7,755 bases of DNA from an uncultured Eubacteriales bacterium (GTDB taxonomy: Bacteria; Bacillota; Clostridia; Oscillospirales; Acutalibacteraceae): contig CAKSKO010000051.1 of assembly GCA_934465125.1 (NCBI GenBank), positions 1-7,755 on the forward strand. The letters are read 5' to 3'. Below, piece after piece: positions 6,078-7,755 of this stretch. The notes under the pieces were generated by a model, which was not told where the DNA came from, searched no databases, and saw only the letters and a program-made list of their open reading frames with translations. Numbering within the stretch: position 1 is the stretch's first letter; each line of letters starts with the position of its first letter. A program made the translations under genes and the position numbers.

Positions 6078-7755
6078 TGCAATTCCTCCTTTGAAAGCTG
6101 AGATGAAGCAATTTCTTCATAGGTCGGACAAGTCCTGATCAGTTCTTTATGCGTTCCAATTCCGACAATTTTCCCTTCATCAAGTACAATAATCTGTTCT
6201 GCATGCATAATCGTACTCACACGCTGCGCCACAATTAACACAGTAGCGTCTTTTGTATATCCTTTGAGTTCTGCGCGCAGTTTTGCGTCTGTTTTAAAAT
6301 CAAGAGCCGAAAAACTATCGTCAAAAATATAAACTTTTGGTTTCTTCACAAGTGCTCTTGCAATAGAAAGGCGTTGTTTTTGTCCGCCGGAAACATTACC
6401 TCCCCCCTGCGCAACGGGGTTATGGAATCCGCCTTCTGTCGCCAAAATAAACTCTGTTGCCTGCGCAACGTCCGCCGCTGTTTTGACTGTTTCATCACTG
6501 GCTTCTTTGTCTCCATAGAGGAGATTCGAGGAAATATCTCCGGAGAACAAGGTAGCCTTCTGTGGAACATACCCAATATTCTCATGCAACTCATGTTGAG
6601 AAATATCGCGGATATCAACACCGCCGAGTAAAATTTGCCCTTGCGTAACGTCATAAAAACGCGGGATCAAATTAATTAGCGTTGTTTTCCCGGAACCCGT
6701 CGACCCAATAAACGCAGTTGTTTGCCCCGGCAACGCAGTAAAATTGATATTTTCGAGCACATCGTCTGTCGCGCCGCTATAGCGGAACGTTACATTCTTA
6801 AATTCAATTTTTCCTGTATGGTTTTCGGGAAGCTTCTTTACCTTTCTCTTATCGCGTATCACAGGCTCTGTTTCCAATACTTTAGAAATTCTATCGGCTG
6901 ATACTGCTGCTCTGGGTACCATAATAAACATCATGGAAATCATCAGAAATGCCATAATAATCTGCATTGCATACTGCATATATGCCATCATGTCGCCAAC
7001 CTGCATATTAGATTCTGCAATCTGATGTGATCCAACCCATACAATCAAAAGGCTGGTTGCATTCATAATGAACATCATCGCAGGCATCATAAAAGCCATA
7101 ACACGGTTAACAAAACGATTAACGTTTGTTAAATCTTTATTAGCCTGATCGAACCGGTTTTCTTCAAATTTCTGTGTTCCAAACGCCCGGATTACCATCA
7201 TGCCACTTAAGTGTTCCCTCGTGACAAGGTTTAATTTATCAACTAATTTTTGTATCGCCTTAAACTTTGGCAATGCAACAGCAAATATAATCAGAATCAG
7301 GCCAATCAGCACTATGACACCAACAGCGATCACCCAGCTCATGGATACGTTTTTGTCTAACGCCATCACGATTCCGCCGATTCCCATGATCGGCGCATAA
7401 CAGATCATCCGGATTCCCATCATAATAAGCATTTGAATCTGCGTGATATCATTCGTTGTCCTTGTGATAAGGGATGCTGTTGAAAACTGATCGAATTCCG
7501 TGTTGGAAAAACTCTCGACCTTCCTAAAAACATCCCTTCTGAGGTTTTTCGAAACCCCTGCTGCAATACGAGACGCAAAAAAGCTGACAGTAATTGTCGC
7601 AATTGCACTCAAAAGTGTTAAAACAATCATATAAAATCCGGTATTTGAGATGTAATCATTCTGCATTTTCTGGAGATCTGCACCGATTTCTTTATAGAAT
7701 TGTTCTGCCAACATCACACCCGTTTGCTCACGGATAGATGAGTCAACCTCTTCTG
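6074..7755 (-). CDS. ABC exporter half-transporter, degenerate-ATPase subunit (N-terminus outside window)
   Basis: The reading frame is open through the right edge (last whole codon 7751-7753), so 559 residues are visible and the start is missing. The GTG at 7715-7717 and ATG at 7712-7714 are internal and lack a ribosome binding site. Counting from the first whole codon, membrane segments lie near 38-62, 108-131, 139-161, 220-241 and 252-280, so the first helix of the usual six is off-window. The ATPase has A-loop Y325, Walker A GSTGSGKTT (350-358, K356), Q398 and canonical signature VSGGQ (454-458). However, Walker B VYIFDD (474-479) carries D479 where the catalytic Glu should be, and the switch His is Q510. 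These substitutions match TM287-like subunits of heterodimeric exporters. It is the upstream partner of the 630-residue subunit, overlapping it by four bases. Substrate unknown. Confidence 0.96.
   Translation of the reverse strand, partial: EEVDSSIREQTGVMLAEQFYKEIGADLQKMQNDYISNTGFYMIVLTLLSAIATITVSFFASRIAAGVSKNLRRDVFRKVESFSNTEFDQFSTASLITRTTNDITQIQMLIMMGIRMICYAPIMGIGGIVMALDKNVSMSWVIAVGVIVLIGLILIIFAVALPKFKAIQKLVDKLNLVTREHLSGMMVIRAFGTQKFEENRFDQANKDLTNVNRFVNRVMAFMMPAMMFIMNATSLLIVWVGSHQIAESNMQVGDMMAYMQYAMQIIMAFLMISMMFIMVPRAAVSADRISKVLETEPVIRDKRKVKKLPENHTGKIEFKNVTFRYSGATDDVLENINFTALPGQTTAFIGSTGSGKTTLINLIPRFYDVTQGQILLGGVDIRDISQHELHENIGYVPQKATLFSGDISSNLLYGDKEASDETVKTAADVAQATEFILATEGGFHNPVAQGGGNVSGGQKQRLSIARALVKKPKVYIFDDSFSALDFKTDAKLRAELKGYTKDATVLIVAQRVSTIMHAEQIIVLDEGKIVGIGTHKELIRTCPTYEEIASSQLSKEELQ
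6085..6092 (-). promoter_or_regulatory. strong Shine-Dalgarno inside the upstream exporter gene
   Basis: Read on the minus strand, AAAGGAGG lies seven bases before the ATG at 6075-6077 and inside the last codons of the upstream subunit. With the ATGA overlap it supports coupled, near-equal synthesis of both exporter halves and confirms the start of the 630-residue protein. Confidence 0.85.

Overview
The window looks like chromosomal DNA of a moderately AT-rich, low-GC Gram-positive bacterium of the class Clostridia. The evidence is the pgk-tpiA-gpmI gene order, strong AAAGGA/AAAGGAGG-type ribosome binding sites before every visible start, and close resemblance of the two transport proteins to clostridial heterodimeric ABC exporters. 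I cannot assign a genus. A place near Oscillospirales is only a guess from the style of the GC-rich intergenic repeat.

Left half (1-3967, + strand): three consecutive enzymes of lower glycolysis. They are phosphoglycerate kinase (61-1257), triosephosphate isomerase (start chosen at 1457, to 2224) and cofactor-independent phosphoglycerate mutase (2374-3885). Together they interconvert triose phosphates, make ATP from 1,3-bisphosphoglycerate and convert 3-phosphoglycerate to 2-phosphoglycerate. All three are full length with intact catalytic residues. The gaps between them (199 and 149 bp) each hold a hairpin that may tune the relative transcript levels. A strong, apparently bidirectional terminator follows gpmI. 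Enolase, which often follows gpmI in Firmicutes, is not next here, and gap, often before pgk, would lie left of the window.

Middle (3968-4184): a gene-free convergent intergenic region. It contains a roughly 143-bp GC-rich palindromic element with imperfect terminal inverted repeats and three nested hairpins. It is drawn like a cloverleaf, and a loop-to-flank complementarity could form a pseudoknot. This is the least explained part of the window.

Right half (4185-7755, - strand): two translationally coupled ABC exporter half-transporters, overlapping by ATGA. The downstream one (630 aa) is complete. The upstream one runs off the right edge without its N-terminus. Their nucleotide-binding domains are complementary in their defects. 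One has the catalytic Glu and switch His but a degenerate signature (VSQGQ). The other has a good signature (VSGGQ) but Asp for the catalytic Glu and Gln for the switch His. They therefore very likely assemble as a TM287/288- or BmrCD-like heterodimer with one active and one degenerate ATP site.

Most of the window is ordinary core metabolism plus a common exporter type. I see no defence, CRISPR or phage system, no insertion sequence with a transposase gene, and no tRNA or rRNA.
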